From Micrasema longulum (Eukaryota; Arthropoda; Insecta; Trichoptera; Brachycentridae): a stretch of 64,000 nucleotides of DNA. A program made the translations under genes and the position numbers. Below the pieces are notes generated by a model that ran no database searches, was not told the origin of the DNA, and was given only the letters and a program-made list of their open reading frames with translations. Below, one piece after another: positions 20,837-32,451 of the stretch. Position 1 is the first letter of the stretch, and each line of letters opens with the position of its first letter. The DNA lies in NCBI GenBank assembly GCA_022494885.1, contig JAGVSM010003803.1, positions 115,461 to 179,460 of the forward strand, read 5' to 3'.

Positions 20837-21638
20837 CATATAATTTAGAATGGTCCAGAAGAAGCGTAGAATCATATTTGAATACATCGGACTGTGTCCA
20901 ATAATTCCCCCGCTATGTCCTACTTTCGCCGCGCGCATTCGTGAGGTTGCAGCGTAATGTTGCTTGATGGGAAAAAAAATCATAACACAAATGTAATGTA
21001 AAAAAATCAATCTGTTAATTCCTCTAAAATGTTATTGTGCACGTGAAAATATTGATTGAAACAACATAGTAGATAAGTAAAGGGTCATTTAATAGTAGTA
21101 ATTGAATTAATGAACTTTAAAATTAAAAAATAAAACAAATTTTATTTTATATAAAACTGATATCTTTATATCATGTTAAATAATATTTGATGTTTTGAAG
21201 ATAATATCGGTCAGATGTCCACCACAGAGTTGTTTAATCCAAGATCCAATTTTCATTAATTCTCTCATTAGATGAGCAAAGTAGGGTAAGCAAACTTACT
21301 ACCCTGGCAACACTAATAAAATTTCCATTTTGTTTCTTCGACAATCTGACAGATGGAAAAATAATTTAATTTTTAAGTAATGCATTTGTTATATACACAT
21401 TCATTTGCTAATTACACATGAAATGTGATTGCATCCTGTTTCTTTAAGATCCTAGCAGTATTTTTACTCTTTAAAAGGACACAACACGGCATAGTTGAAT
21501 TCAAATCAGAAGATGCGTACTGAGCAACATCTACAATGAAACGAATTGGTCAAAACGTAAACCTACTCATTTATGAGTAGTTGAGTCGCCTTCTGTTTGA
21601 TGTGCGTATGCGGTTTCTGGACAAGTCTTAATTCTATG
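20837..21638 (-). mobile_element. hAT-like non-autonomous transposon, copy 2
   Basis: 802 bp, reverse complement of the element at 15634-16438 with point differences. Flanks TTAAGAAC (20829-20836) and TTCAGAAC (21639-21646) are an 8-bp target duplication with one mismatch. It lies about 1.1 kb upstream of the CBM14 promoter. Confidence 0.88.
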
Positions 21639-21646
21639 TTCAGAAC

Positions 21647-22373
21647 ATATATTTTTGTAGGTAGTGAAGCTGCCATAAATACATACTTCCTTGTAATTTT
21701 ACATGCCAAAAGGATTTTTTTTTTTAAATTGTTTGAAGCACTAACTTTCAACAACAATATTTTTCTTTAGATTGAAATTCAAAACCTTTGTTCGTTTACG
21801 TACCACATTATTTTTTAAAACTTAATAATTACACAAATGTCTGTAATAAGGCAAAGTTTTTTTAAAATAAACTGTTGTGCAAATGGGGTATTTACTAAAA
21901 CAAAGATTTTCATTTTTATCTATTCCTTTGTTTATTTCTCCCTAATTTATATTATAATAATTTAATTGTAATTCAAATAAATTGCTGTGCTTTTTTCCAA
22001 ATAACGCCGCATTACACACTGTAACTGAAAAATAATGACAATATTATTTGTATATACGTCTAAACTATGTTATTTTTTTACATAAGACTACTAGATTACA
22101 GCGAGTTCCTTTCGGCAGCTTTTCTAGTTTGTTAACAAATAATTCTTTGCTAAAGAAAACATTTGTTACTTTGCACTTCTGTATTTTTTTCTGTACTTAG
22201 ATGCCGTATGTTGTATGTAGTGAGCAAGCTAACTCCTCCTTAATCTTCGTTTCTTAATAGATATTAGTCTATAAAATGCATTTAATGAAATACTTGTTCA
22301 CGAAAATTTGAAAACGTCCTCTTAAAATACTGATTTATAAATCTTAAAAAAATAATTAACTTAATAATATTTT
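21647..22373. other. AT-rich DNA upstream of the CBM14 gene
   Basis: No coding, tRNA-like or terminal-repeat signal recognised. Confidence 0.35.
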
Positions 22374-22640
22374 TGTCGGCCTCGTGGTGTAATGGTCAGC
22401 GCGTTTGCCTGCTATGCAAGAGGTCTCGGGTTCGATTCCCGACATGGTTGATATGAAATATTTATTTAAAAGAGTAATTTTTTACTAGAATATTTCATAG
22501 TCCCTGGACTGGTACCTGAAGCGTAATACTAATCATAATACCTTCATGCAACAAAAATTATCCAGATACGCTGCGTTTGGTTACCAATGCAGTGCCCCAT
22601 GCACCATTAGGTGCGGAAAGGGAATGATGAAAATGATAAT
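22374..22640 (+). mobile_element. tRNA-headed SINE, family A
   Basis: TCGGCCTCGTGGTGTAATGG, CTCGGGTTCGATTCCCGACA, then 'ggtacctgaagcgtaa', 'aacaaaaattatccagata' and 'gcaccattaggtgcggaaag'. It ends in 'gatgaaaatgataat'. Confidence 0.88.
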
Positions 22641-23961
22641 TTTGTATTATTTTTTGTTAGTATACACTGTTGTTTAGCATATTATTTATTGCTCTAATTT
22701 CTTTCTATAGCATAGGGTGAGTTTTTAGAAACCATATCTTAAATATCATTTCAATTGCGTTTTTATATATCAATAATTTTTTTATTGGCTTCTATGATAC
22801 CATTATTTTGTTTTTTTCAATACTACTATATTTTTTACTATTATACTATTAGTTTGTTGATTTCAATGATACTCTTAGTTTGTATATTTGTTTATGTATG
22901 AATCTAAATTTGTATAATTTATACTTAATATTTATATCTGTTTATTTTTTTATATTGTGTTCTTTGGAATTGAATAATTTATTATTCATACCTTGTTTTA
23001 TATCATAAAATATCAAGATATATAAAAAGCAAATAAAATTAAAAGTACGGAAGGAAGGCAGATTTGTCAATTTTTGCTAATTGCTAATCCCGATGATAAT
23101 GTATGAAATCAGTAGTCAGATGGCTTCTCTTCTGAGAGCATTTGCAATTTTCAAAAATGATCAGGATAGTCGAAATAAGACTCAATTTTAAGACTTAAAG
23201 CTAAACTAAAAAATATCCATAAAACTAAAAAAAATACGTTTTTTTCCCAATTATTAATTGCCATTTTAATGATGCTGGTTTTTTTTTTCTATGTACTGAA
23301 ATATTTATTAAAATTATGATATTGCTGCGACACTTATAGTCAATTTTATTTTTCTGTATCTTACTAGAGTTTCCACGTTTTTCTATTAATTCGAAAACGT
23401 GTTTTTAATGCAGCAGATAGTAATCGAGTATAGATTTACACTCATTTACACATAATCAATTATATTTGCATTATTTTTCAATTTATTTTCAATGATGCTT
23501 TATTATTTATTGTGAATCAGCAAAAACTATGAATCATACCAATATATTATATGAAGATAATGAGCCTTATCGTTTAAGTAGGTATTATCTAACATTAATC
23601 TAGATTTTTTGCAAATTAAAATAAAAGGTGTATATTGATACATTTTTATTTGTTATTGACTGTAGCAGAATATTATTTTTACCGAATCCAGATAAGTGTC
23701 CAAAATCCCAATAAATCCTAGTTGATTGAGAGCATTGAAGGGACCATAAATTCCTCCATCCACCCGCGGCGGTTATAATGTCCTGCGCATAGGGGGAAGT
23801 GGACTCAATTATTCCTAAGGAATACAAACTCTATGCATATTGAGAAGGAAAGAAGATGTATATTTCGCCGTTCCTCGGATCCCCTCAATGTCTCTGTTTT
23901 TGTTGTTGTTTAAAATGAAAATACATACAAAATTAACAAACCGTTGTGGTTACGCGTGAAT
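22641..23961. other. AT-rich DNA with one inverted-repeat end
   Basis: 23109-23205 matches one end of the 12295-13292 element (TAGTCAGATGGC and 'gcaattttcaaaaatg.tc.gg'). Minus frame 23827-23600 starts LGIIESTSPYAQ, which is too short a match to call. Otherwise nothing recognisable. Confidence 0.35.
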
Positions 23962-24367
23962 GTTTACTGCCATTTATATGTTTTGGCTGTCGGCTTTTCG
24001 TTGAGAAGTAGGAACCCGAGCAGCCTGGCAGTAGCTACCGCATTGCAACAATTCACAAATTCCATATTAAAATAAAACTGACAGCTATATTTTTTTCTTA
24101 AAACAAATGAAGTCTTCTGTGATCCGTATGAAAAACTAACAACAAATAATATTCGTACCGCTATCTTGCTGTATAAAGTTACCGCTAAAGTGTCAGCATT
24201 ATTATCCTCACCGCATCCCAATATCCAAAAATACTGATGCACAAAGCAGAATAAGAAAGAACCCAACATCCGCATCATTCCCGCATGTATTATCTGGTGA
24301 AGCGACGGTGATCATTTCAAAACAGGTGAGTCGATTTCCATTATATATTAAGTGGCAGTAAACATCA
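23962..24367. repeat. Possible small inverted-repeat element
   Basis: ATGTTTACTGCCA at the left is mirrored by TGGCAGTAAACAT at the right (13 bp), about 0.4 kb apart. No target duplication was found. The 104-codon minus frame inside has no domain. Confidence 0.3.
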
Positions 24368-24490
24368 TAATAACGTGTGTGTTGGCTGACCTTGTTGGAC
24401 CATCTTGGATCAGTTCATGCGCTCTCTAAGCTATTGAGGAATTAACTTTTGCGCCTATCTCTCGCGTCACAACATTGTTTCACCCTTGCA

Positions 24491-24617
24491 TAATTAAAGT
24501 GGTGAATTACAGCCTTGAGAAAAATGACATTTAACTTGTGTGTTCTCACCGGGAATCGAACCTGGAACCTTCCGTGCATGAGTCAATCGTCTTAACCATT
24601 ATACCAAGGGGGCCACC
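24491..24617 (-). mobile_element. tRNA-headed SINE, family B
   Basis: On the minus strand: CTTGGTATAATGGTTAAGAC, GGTTCCAGGTTCGATTCCCG, then GTGAGAACACACAAGTTAAA and 'ttttctcaaggctg'. Reverse relative of 10311-10490. Confidence 0.8.
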
Positions 24618-24799
24618 AATATGTATGGCTATATTGTCATATGAGTCTTTATAAAAAACAAGACTCGATGTATCCCTGTTATTATTTTGAATAATGAAGT
24701 CATATTTTGCTTAAACAAGCTTTAATTAAATGACTGTTTTTCAAAATAACGGAAAATAAATTATTGAATCCGTACTTGTAGAAGTACTACGAATTAGTA

Positions 24800-25285
24800 G
24801 TAATTTTATAAATGCAAAAGTGCGATTGTCTGTTCGGTTTTGTTTTCTTCACGTCACAACGGAGCGGCCGATTGATGTGATTACCTATGTATCTGGATAG
24901 ACGAAAAGCTGACAAGAGTCACAAACTGTTTTTTATCGAAAAAAATGTCACTCGCTCGGGAAAATTATAAGTGGGAAAATAAATTCTTCTTTCACGTCGC
25001 AACGGAGAGACTGATTAATGTGATTTTTCGCATTGGAAAAAGTATCACTACTTTGCAAAAATTTGTAATGGAAAATTAAAATCATACTAAAACAATAACG
25101 GTGCTCCATCGCCATAAACTAATGGATCGTCTTATTTTTAGCATATTCGATATATTTAGTGATATTCGAGGACCGGCAATTGATACAAGCTATTTTTTAT
25201 CCCGAAACAATATATCATTCCATCGGGAATATTTAATTTCTACCTTATACCACGCAAGCGAGCTCGTGGGTAAAAGCTGATTGTG
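24800..25285 (+). mobile_element. Degenerate RTE-type 3' region
   Basis: 'aatgcaaaagtgcgattgtctg', CACGTCACAACGGAGCGGCC, 'tttttatcccg' and 'ccacgcaagcgagctcgtgggtaaaagctg' follow the order of the widespread insect RTE-type 3' UTR (ending in 'cgcgggcgaagccgcgggc..aagctagt'). An internal duplicate of the 'cacgtcgcaacggag' block is at 24992. Confidence 0.5.
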
Positions 25286-25286
25286 T

Positions 25287-25870
25287 ATATACGAGGTGTA
25301 TTAAAAAATAAACGGGATTTTTTTAATTTCGTGGGTTTAAAGAATCCGATTGCCAAATTTTATGTTGGTATAAATGCCCTAGAAGTATGCTAAAATTTTC
25401 AGCTGTATTCATTGTTTAATTTGTATGTGGCAGCCGCGAAGGAAAGACGTGTTTTATAAGCTCAGTGATTTTCATTTGTTAAAAAAATTGATCAAAGAGT
25501 TTTTGTATCAAATTTCGTGTAAAAAAATAAATAAAATGTAACAAAATTTGTAAAATGTTAACAAAGGCATATGATGAGTCTGCCATGAGTAAAACAAGAG
25601 TTTACGAGTGGTATAAGCGTTTCCAAGATGGCCGTAAAGACTTTGAAGATGACGAACGGCCTGGACGCCCCAGCACATCAACAACCGATGAAAACGTGGA
25701 AAAAGATAATGAAATGGTTATGAACGATCACAATCAGAGAAGTCGCTGATAATGTTGGCATATTGATTGGCTAATGCCATGAATTTTTTTTGGATGTTTC
25801 GGGGATGAAACGCGTGGCAGCAAAATTTGTTCCAAAAAAACAGCGGCGTATGGAAGTTGCTCATGTGACA
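25287..25870 (+). mobile_element. Mariner transposon, 5' part with terminal repeat
   Basis: Begins CGAGGTGTATTAAAAAATAA after a TA dinucleotide. Codes LTKAYDESAMSKTRVYEWYK, RFQDGRKDFEDDERPGRPST and, after a frameshift, REVADNVGI and GMKRVAAKFVPK: the N-terminal helix-turn-helix region of a mariner transposase. The catalytic half is missing. The terminal repeat differs from that of the 9660-10092 element, so these are two lineages. Confidence 0.82.
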
Positions 25871-26312
25871 CAAATTTTTTTTTAATTTTTTTTTTTCAAA
25901 ATACAAAAATGTACAAAACATTATTGTATTCCCGTGAGTTAACAAACTCATTCTGGGATAGATACAATTAAAGATTATCAGGTAAAAGTACATTTATTTC
26001 AACATAATGAGGAAGTTCAGTGTTTTTTTTAAAAAATTGTATTTGTTAATAGACGGTTAAACTAATTCATTTTTTTTTTTTAATTTTTATATATCGTATT
26101 ATCAGCGCTTCGATTTTTCAAAGTTTTGTATTTCTGAAATAACCCCGCGTGTGACGTCAGAGGTTCATTTCCGCTTATTCTCATTCAGTTCTTCCCATTG
26201 GTCCAGAAGCGACAAGCAGACCGGAAATCTTCCATAGCTCTCAGAACATAGGTTGATTCACATGAACCAGTGACGCCATTAAAAGTAGTGCGTTTTTATC
26301 AAAATATATTTA
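25871..26312. other. Unassigned DNA before the 26-kb LINE
   Basis: Contains poly-T tracts and a GC-richer patch at 26150-26280 with no recognisable domain. Confidence 0.3.
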
Positions 26313-27905
26313 TACGCAAATGATGAGGTAAGTCAGATTAGTATGAAAGAAATTATCAGCGTTGTCAAATGTATGCGGAATGGTAAAGCGCAAGGGTATG
26401 ACTGTATTGCAGCAGAGTTTATTAAGTCGGGTGGCAAATTAATTCTCACATGGCTGCATAAACTTTTTAACTTGTGTCTCAAGGAGGAAAGGACTCCACC
26501 TGATTGGAGGAGGGCAGTTGTTATGCCGTTATACAAGGGAAAGGGTTCTAAGGTGGAGTGTGGGAATTACAGAGCTATCAGTCTTCTGAGCGCTGTCGGC
26601 AAAATGTATGGAAGAATACTGATAGAAAGAGTAAGAAACGTGACCAAGGAGAAAGTATGGGATGTACAGAGTGGATTTATGAATGGTAGAGGATGTATGG
26701 ATCAAATATTTGCATTACGCAATATGACAGAAAAGTTTTTGGCGAAAAACCAGAAGCTTTTTTGCGCTTTTGTTGATTTGCAAAAAGCATTTGATCGAGT
26801 TGATAGGAAAAAAATTATGGATGGTTCTATCGGAGTATGGAGTGAGTGACAACCTTGTCCGCGCTATTGCTTCTTTGTACAAAGATAGTGTAGCGTGTGT
26901 AAGGGTAAATGGGTCATTAACTTCCTGGTTTGACATCCCTAAAGGAGTCAAACAGGGATGTGTAATGTCACCGTGGTTATTCAACATATACATGGATAAA
27001 TGTATGAAAGAATTGAAAAGTATGGATGTGGGAGCGAAAATGAGTAATCTAACTGTCAGTTGCCTTCTGTACGCCGATGACGCAGTCCTCCTAGCTGACA
27101 GCGAAGAGGAACTGCAATCCTTGGTTACAAAGGTTTACGAAGTGTGCAAGGAGAGTGATTTGCTAATGAATGTGCAAAAGTCGAACGTCATGGTCTTTGA
27201 AAGAAATGTAACTATGACTGAATGTAAGATTGTAGTAAATGGAGATAGTTTGAAACAGGTCGAAGAATTTGTATATCTGGGTAGTATGTTTACTAGAGAT
27301 GGAAATATGGACAAGGATATTGAAAGGAGGGTTAGTGCCGGTAACAGAGTTAATGGTGCCTTAAAGTCTGTCGTAGCAAATAAGTGTCTATCGCAAGAGG
27401 CTAAATTAGCAGTTCATAATGGAGTTCTGGTACCAACCCTAATGTATGGAAGCGAAGCATGGAGTTAGAAAAAAAGGGACGAAAGTAGACTGAATGCTGT
27501 TGAAATGCGATCCCTCAGGCGAATGTGCGGAAAAACAATGTATGATAGGTGCCCTAATGTCGAAATTAGAGCAGAATGCAAGACTGAGTTAAGATTTATC
27601 GACAAAATTAAGAAAGGTCTTTTGCGATGGTTCGGTCATGTGGAGCGAATGAATGATGAAAGAACGGCTAAAAAGATTTATGATGCGAATGTGTCTGGTT
27701 GTAGAAGTCGAGGAAGGCCGAGAAAGACATGGCATGATCAAGTACAACAAATTCTTGAAAGTGGTCATGTGAAAAGTCGGAATAATCGACGTGCGTGCAT
27801 GAGAAGATGTATGAATGTGAAGGAAGCAAAGGAAGTGTACCAGGACAGAGTGGTGTGGCGTTCTATCCTCTCTGCCTACCCCTCCGGGGAAATGGCGTGA
27901 TGGTT
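26313..27905 (+). mobile_element. LINE with nearly continuous reverse transcriptase (5'-truncated)
   Basis: Consecutive frames with two small breaks read MRNGKAQGYDCIAAEFIKSG, YKGKGSKVECGNYRAISLLS, FVDLQKAFDRVDR, GVKQGCVMSPWLFNIYMD, LLYADDAVLLADSEEELQSL (YADD catalytic box), VPTLMYGSEAWS, then RWFGHVERMNDERTAKKIYD and GCRSRGRPRKTWHDQVQQI to a stop at 27900. Breaks: a frameshift near 26835 and a TAG at 27466-27468. Endonuclease and 5' end are absent. The 3' end GGGGAAATGGCGTGATGGTT recurs in four minus-strand copies. Confidence 0.9.
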
Positions 27906-28107
27906 AGTTAGTTTATTTTTTTTTTTCCGTACATTTTCAAGAAACTTTGCCGTACAATTTAATGCTCTAATTTTTACCCCACGTCAGAAAACATTTTTTG
28001 TATCCAATTTCCCGTAGGGCTGAAGTTGTTCATTATGTCATGTGAAGTTGTTCATTATGTATTTTTAGGGAAGTCTTTAAGAACAAGAAGAGAAGAGTTT
28101 AAGAAAA

Positions 28108-28760
28108 AAAATCAATCAAACAAACCATCACGCCATTTCCCCGAAGGGGTAAACAGAAGATATAACGCCACATCACTCTGTCTTTGCATACAGACCTCGC
28201 TCCTCTACATTCTTACATTTTCTCACGCACGCCCACCGATTATTCTTACACTTGACATGTCCATCTTCAAGTATTTAATGGACTTGATCGTGCCATGTCT
28301 TTTTCGGCCTTCATCGTTTTCTACATCCATCAACATTCGCACTGTAGATTATTTTAGCCGTTATTTCGCTGTCCATTCGCTCGATATGTCGAAACCAACG
28401 CAGCCCCCCTTTCATGACCCTGTTGATAATGCTTGCCTCAGCCCTACAGTGTTCACGGATCTCGATATTTGTGCACCTATCATGCATCGTTTTACCACAC
28501 ATTTCATCTACTTTCATAATTATTTTTCCAATTCCATACTTCGCTCCCATACATTAGAGTTGGCACTAGAACTCCATCGTGATCTGCTTGTTTTGACTCC
28601 TGCGTTCACCCTGTTCCCGGCCCTCACACTCCTTTCTCAGTCTTTGCATCCCTAGTAAACACACTTCCTAGCTACGCAAATTCTGCTACCTGATTCAGAA
28701 TATGTGCGTTCACACGGATCTCACATTTAGTTATATTTTCATCCCTTTAAAAAAAGCAAA
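28108..28760 (-). mobile_element. LINE copy (26-kb family), 3' half
   Basis: Minus frames give MCGKTMHDRCTNIEIREHCR, GGLRWFRHIERMDSEITAKI and YSANVDGCRKR, and the 3' end CCATCACGCCATTTCCCCGA in reverse. More decayed than the 26-kb copy. Confidence 0.8.
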
Positions 28761-30254
28761 ATGGACATAATTTTTTTTTTTATTATGATTCTATTATACT
28801 TCCTATTATGTATAACATAATGAATTTTTCACTGCTGTGATTATTTATGTCAAACTTCTTAAATTAACCATATAAAGGTTTTTTGCACCGTTGCATTGAT
28901 GTATAAATAAATCATATTAACATCACGCAAACCAATTAGTCGAGGCCCGAAGAGCCAATTAATTGAAGCCAACTGGGCCGATTGAGTAACAGTTGGCGAG
29001 AGCAATATATAAATAAATATAAAATACATTTTTTCTAATAAATGTATGAATAAAAGATATTACTTGGTACGGTAATGAAAATTCATGGGATGAATCATTT
29101 TGCGAGATTCGCCATCCCCATACATCTCCGCTCAGGGTAAAAATGCAAATTGCTTTATAGCCTTGAAGACATAATATGTAGAAACAAATGTATTTTCGTA
29201 TCTTAATTTGGTTCTTTTTGATGGGATAGCCTAAAGGCTATGAGACAAAAAATTCATTGATTTGGTTAAGAAAAAATGTTAAGTGGAAGGTAATAAGCGA
29301 ATACCCATTGTTTTGCTTAATTTTTGACATTTATTTATTTTTGAATACATTCTGATTCTCAAAGTAATAATGCGTAACCTAGAGAGGAGCCCAAACGTAG
29401 AAAAACCATTCTATAACTATTGAGTATTAAGTTAGCTACAGTTCGCAGCAAAATAATAGGCCTTTCTCAGGTCGAGAATTGCCAAATGGATATTAATTTG
29501 CATTGTAATTACTTTTAAATATGTACCTATGTATATATCATTGCAGGGTTATTCCAATCTATTTTTCTATAATTCGCCTATATTTATTTAATAAAACTGA
29601 AAATACACGTGTGTGTTTATTTTTTTGTTTATTAATTAATTTTATTCACAATATACTTATGTTATATTTATTGAGACATAAATCCCACCTGCATGGAACC
29701 ATAGTCCTGTGTTGAGTTTGTTTGTTTGTCCGTCACATCTCCGAAACGGCGAGTCGTAGCGGTCTGAAATTTGGACACGTCATTTTGGATGCAATTTCAA
29801 GGTTAAAATTTCTATTTTCGAGTAATATTTGAATCGACCTCTACTCGATAAAAACTCAAACTTTGTATGGATGCCTAGTGCGGCCCTGACATATTGTCCA
29901 TAATCAACGGTCATTATCAACAATAAACATACATTAATTCACAAATTTATCTCCCAAATTGAGAAAAAATAGTATTTGAAGTAAATATGTTGATATAAGA
30001 AGAGTTTTTAAGCAACATAATACACGTATCGGGATAATAAATGCCAAAAATCAATGTAAATCTTCGAAATTAAGTACTTAACTGACTCCTTTAACACCTT
30101 TGACGCTCTTACTGCTGCAACCAAACATACTGCAATTCCAACATAGTCAATTTTTATTTATTATAACGTAAATATTCTAGTTATTTACAAACAAAGTCAA
30201 GCACAGCTACAAAAGCATCCGATCGAACCGTTATACTTCGCTTCCATACTAATG
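28761..30254. other. Mostly unassigned AT-rich DNA
   Basis: 29700-29895 (ACGGCGAGTCGTAGCGGTCT and 'gaaatttggacacg') resembles an RTE-type 3' UTR piece. The remainder shows no gene or repeat that I recognise. Confidence 0.35.
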
Positions 30255-30800
30255 TAATGTAACTCTAATGAGTTGGCACTAGAACACCATTGTGAACTGC
30301 TAGTTAAGCCTCCTCTGCGATAAACATTTGTTTGCCAAAGTAGATTTCAGTGCACCGTTTACCCTGTTCCCGGCACTGACCCTCCTTTCCATCCCTTGTA
30401 AACACACTTCCCAGATACACAAATTCTTCTACCAGATTCATAATATCTCCGTTCGCACTGATCTCACATTTAGTTATATTTTCATCACTTTTGAAAACCA
30501 TCACTTTCTATTTATCAACATTCATTAGCAAATCGCCTTTCTTGCATACATCGTAGACTTTTGTTACCAAGAATTGCAGGTCTTCGCTGCTAGCAAGAAG
30601 CACGGCATCACCCGCATACAGAAGACAGTTAGCTGTTATACCACTCATTTTTGCTCCCATTCTTAAATCTTTCAGTTCTTTCTTACAGTTATCGATGTAT
30701 CTGTTGAACAACAATGGTAACATTACACATCCCTGTTTGACTCCTTTAGGGATGTTAAACCACGATGTGAACGACCCATTATTCACCTTCACACATGCTG
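30255..30800 (-). mobile_element. LINE copy (26-kb family), RT core
   Basis: Minus frames read GSFTSWFNIPKGVKQGCVML, LLYAGDAVLLASSEDLQFLV (YADD changed to YAGD, so catalytically dead), DLLMNVDK and VEEFVYLGSVFTRDGKEG. Confidence 0.82.
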
Positions 30801-32201
30801 TTTCAATGTTTTTATATATACCTATATATATTTTATTGTGTTTTCAACAGATAACAATGTTTTGTTTTTTTTATAAATTATTATTAAAATTATAAACAAT
30901 TTTAATGCGTTGGATATATATTTTTTTTGGTTATTTAACTCGGCATTGGTTTCGTAATTTTGGATTCGAATAAAATTTCAAATGATTTTTTTCTTATAAT
31001 AAATAATTCATTTAACAGAAAAATTGTTTAAAAGTGTCCAGCATGCAAAATCTTATAAATAAAAAATTTCGGAATTGTGGGATATAGTTTTTTTTTGATA
31101 AGTAATAAATATCATTCATTCAGAAATAAAACATTTTTTTTCTGGCTGAACCCTCTAAAGGTTGGTAACATTTTATTTGTTTACATATTCAATTTTAATT
31201 TATTGACATAATAGTGAAAATTTATATATATATAAGTTAAATAGATCACATTGATTATAATTTCGAATTTAAAATTTTAATATTTTGTGTAATTATAAAT
31301 ATCTCTAATATAAATATTTAATTATAGAAAACAAAGTTACAATTTACAATTTTCTTAAATGTAAGTGGATCAGAAATAAAAATAATCCCTGAAAACAATA
31401 ACCAATAATGGGGAAAGAATATAAAAAAAACAATTTTACCAAAACAGACATTTTTTCGACATGTTTTTATGATTTTCAAAGACTTTCACCAATAAAATAT
31501 ATTTAAAAATACATATGTTGATTATTCTATCCGAAAATTGCATAAAAACACCAGCCCAGTCAAAAAAACGTCTTAATAATGATGTAGTACAAAAAAAACA
31601 TTTTAAACTAACTAAAATTTATATCGAAAAATTAACAAAATTTTGAGCCCAATAAAACTTATTATTAAATAAATAAATTGAACAAATATTACAATTAACT
31701 TTTGAAAATAAATCAACCTGACTACATTAAAATATTTTACAATTTGTGTTTAGGTTAAAATAATTTATTCGTACAACATTTAGATAAATATATTTCTTTA
31801 TAATACTGAGATCTTACTAATAAAGTGTTATTTTTTAAAGAAGAAACATAAATATTTATGTTAAATTTATTAAACGGATCGTTTCAAAAACAGCACAAGA
31901 AATTGCAATATTAAAATTTTATTTTTGACGTTATTTATTTGGTTTTACTCAATATGTTAAGTATATCGGAAAAGTTTATACAATATGTAAATGAAAACTT
32001 CAAAAATGTTTTGAATGCAACAACTAAAGCAATGTTATTTTATTGTTTTAATTAGCATAATAATATGATACTATCAGCTACTTCTCTTTCAAAAGGTTTA
32101 AGCAAAAAAAATACAGTTAGCTTCAAGGTTGTTTGAAAATTTTCTATATTAGAGTTTAAATAAATTGATTGATTTTTACTTTTGGATGTAATTTGTATTT
32201 T
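30801..32201. other. Very AT-rich DNA, no feature recognised
   Basis: Downstream of the allatotropin gene. Long A and T tracts; no domain, tRNA-like box or inverted repeat noticed. Confidence 0.35.
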
Positions 32202-32207
32202 TTTATT
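32202..32207 (-). terminator. Candidate poly(A) signal of the allatotropin gene
   Basis: First AATAAA on the minus strand after the stop codon at 32407, giving a 3' UTR of roughly 200-220 nt. In DNA this AT-rich the hexamer is weak evidence by itself. Confidence 0.4.
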
Positions 32208-32406
32208 TAACAAAGTATATTATATGATGCTTAAGTTGTCACTGTTGATGTTTTTGAAATGAAAGTTTGAAATAGTTTAATATTACATTATATATTTTTC
32301 AATTAATTTCGTTTGGTAATTTCGATTGCGCGTCGTAAACCAATAGTTAAATAGTTTTGTTGAAGATGTATTTTCTAATTGTTTGAATAAATAACACATC
32401 TTTTTC

Positions 32407-32451
32407 TCAATACACGCTCCTGAGAAGCTCATCCGGTGTCAAAACGCCATC
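32407..32451 (-). CDS. AT: Allatotropin last coding exon
   Basis: The acceptor TTTGTTTCAG is followed by 15 codons, [14 protein letters not shown] and TGA, residues 126-139. Together with the previous exon this completes an EF-hand-like loop [12 protein letters not shown]. The first AATAAA downstream is about 200 nt away. Confidence 0.9.
   Translation of the reverse strand, partial: DGVLTPDELLRSVY

Noticed and set aside
22374..22450. Possible true tRNA genes (this and other A/B-box sites)
   Set aside because: Each is followed by a shared non-tRNA body and tail and lacks a good acceptor stem, so they are SINE heads.
23600..23827. LGIIESTSPYAQ, resembling the start of Ty3/gypsy RT (GIIEPSTSPYASP)
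   Set aside because: The match stops after about ten residues and no protease, RT or RNase H sequence follows.
23964..24278. 104-codon minus frame
   Set aside because: No domain; coincides with a possible small inverted-repeat element.
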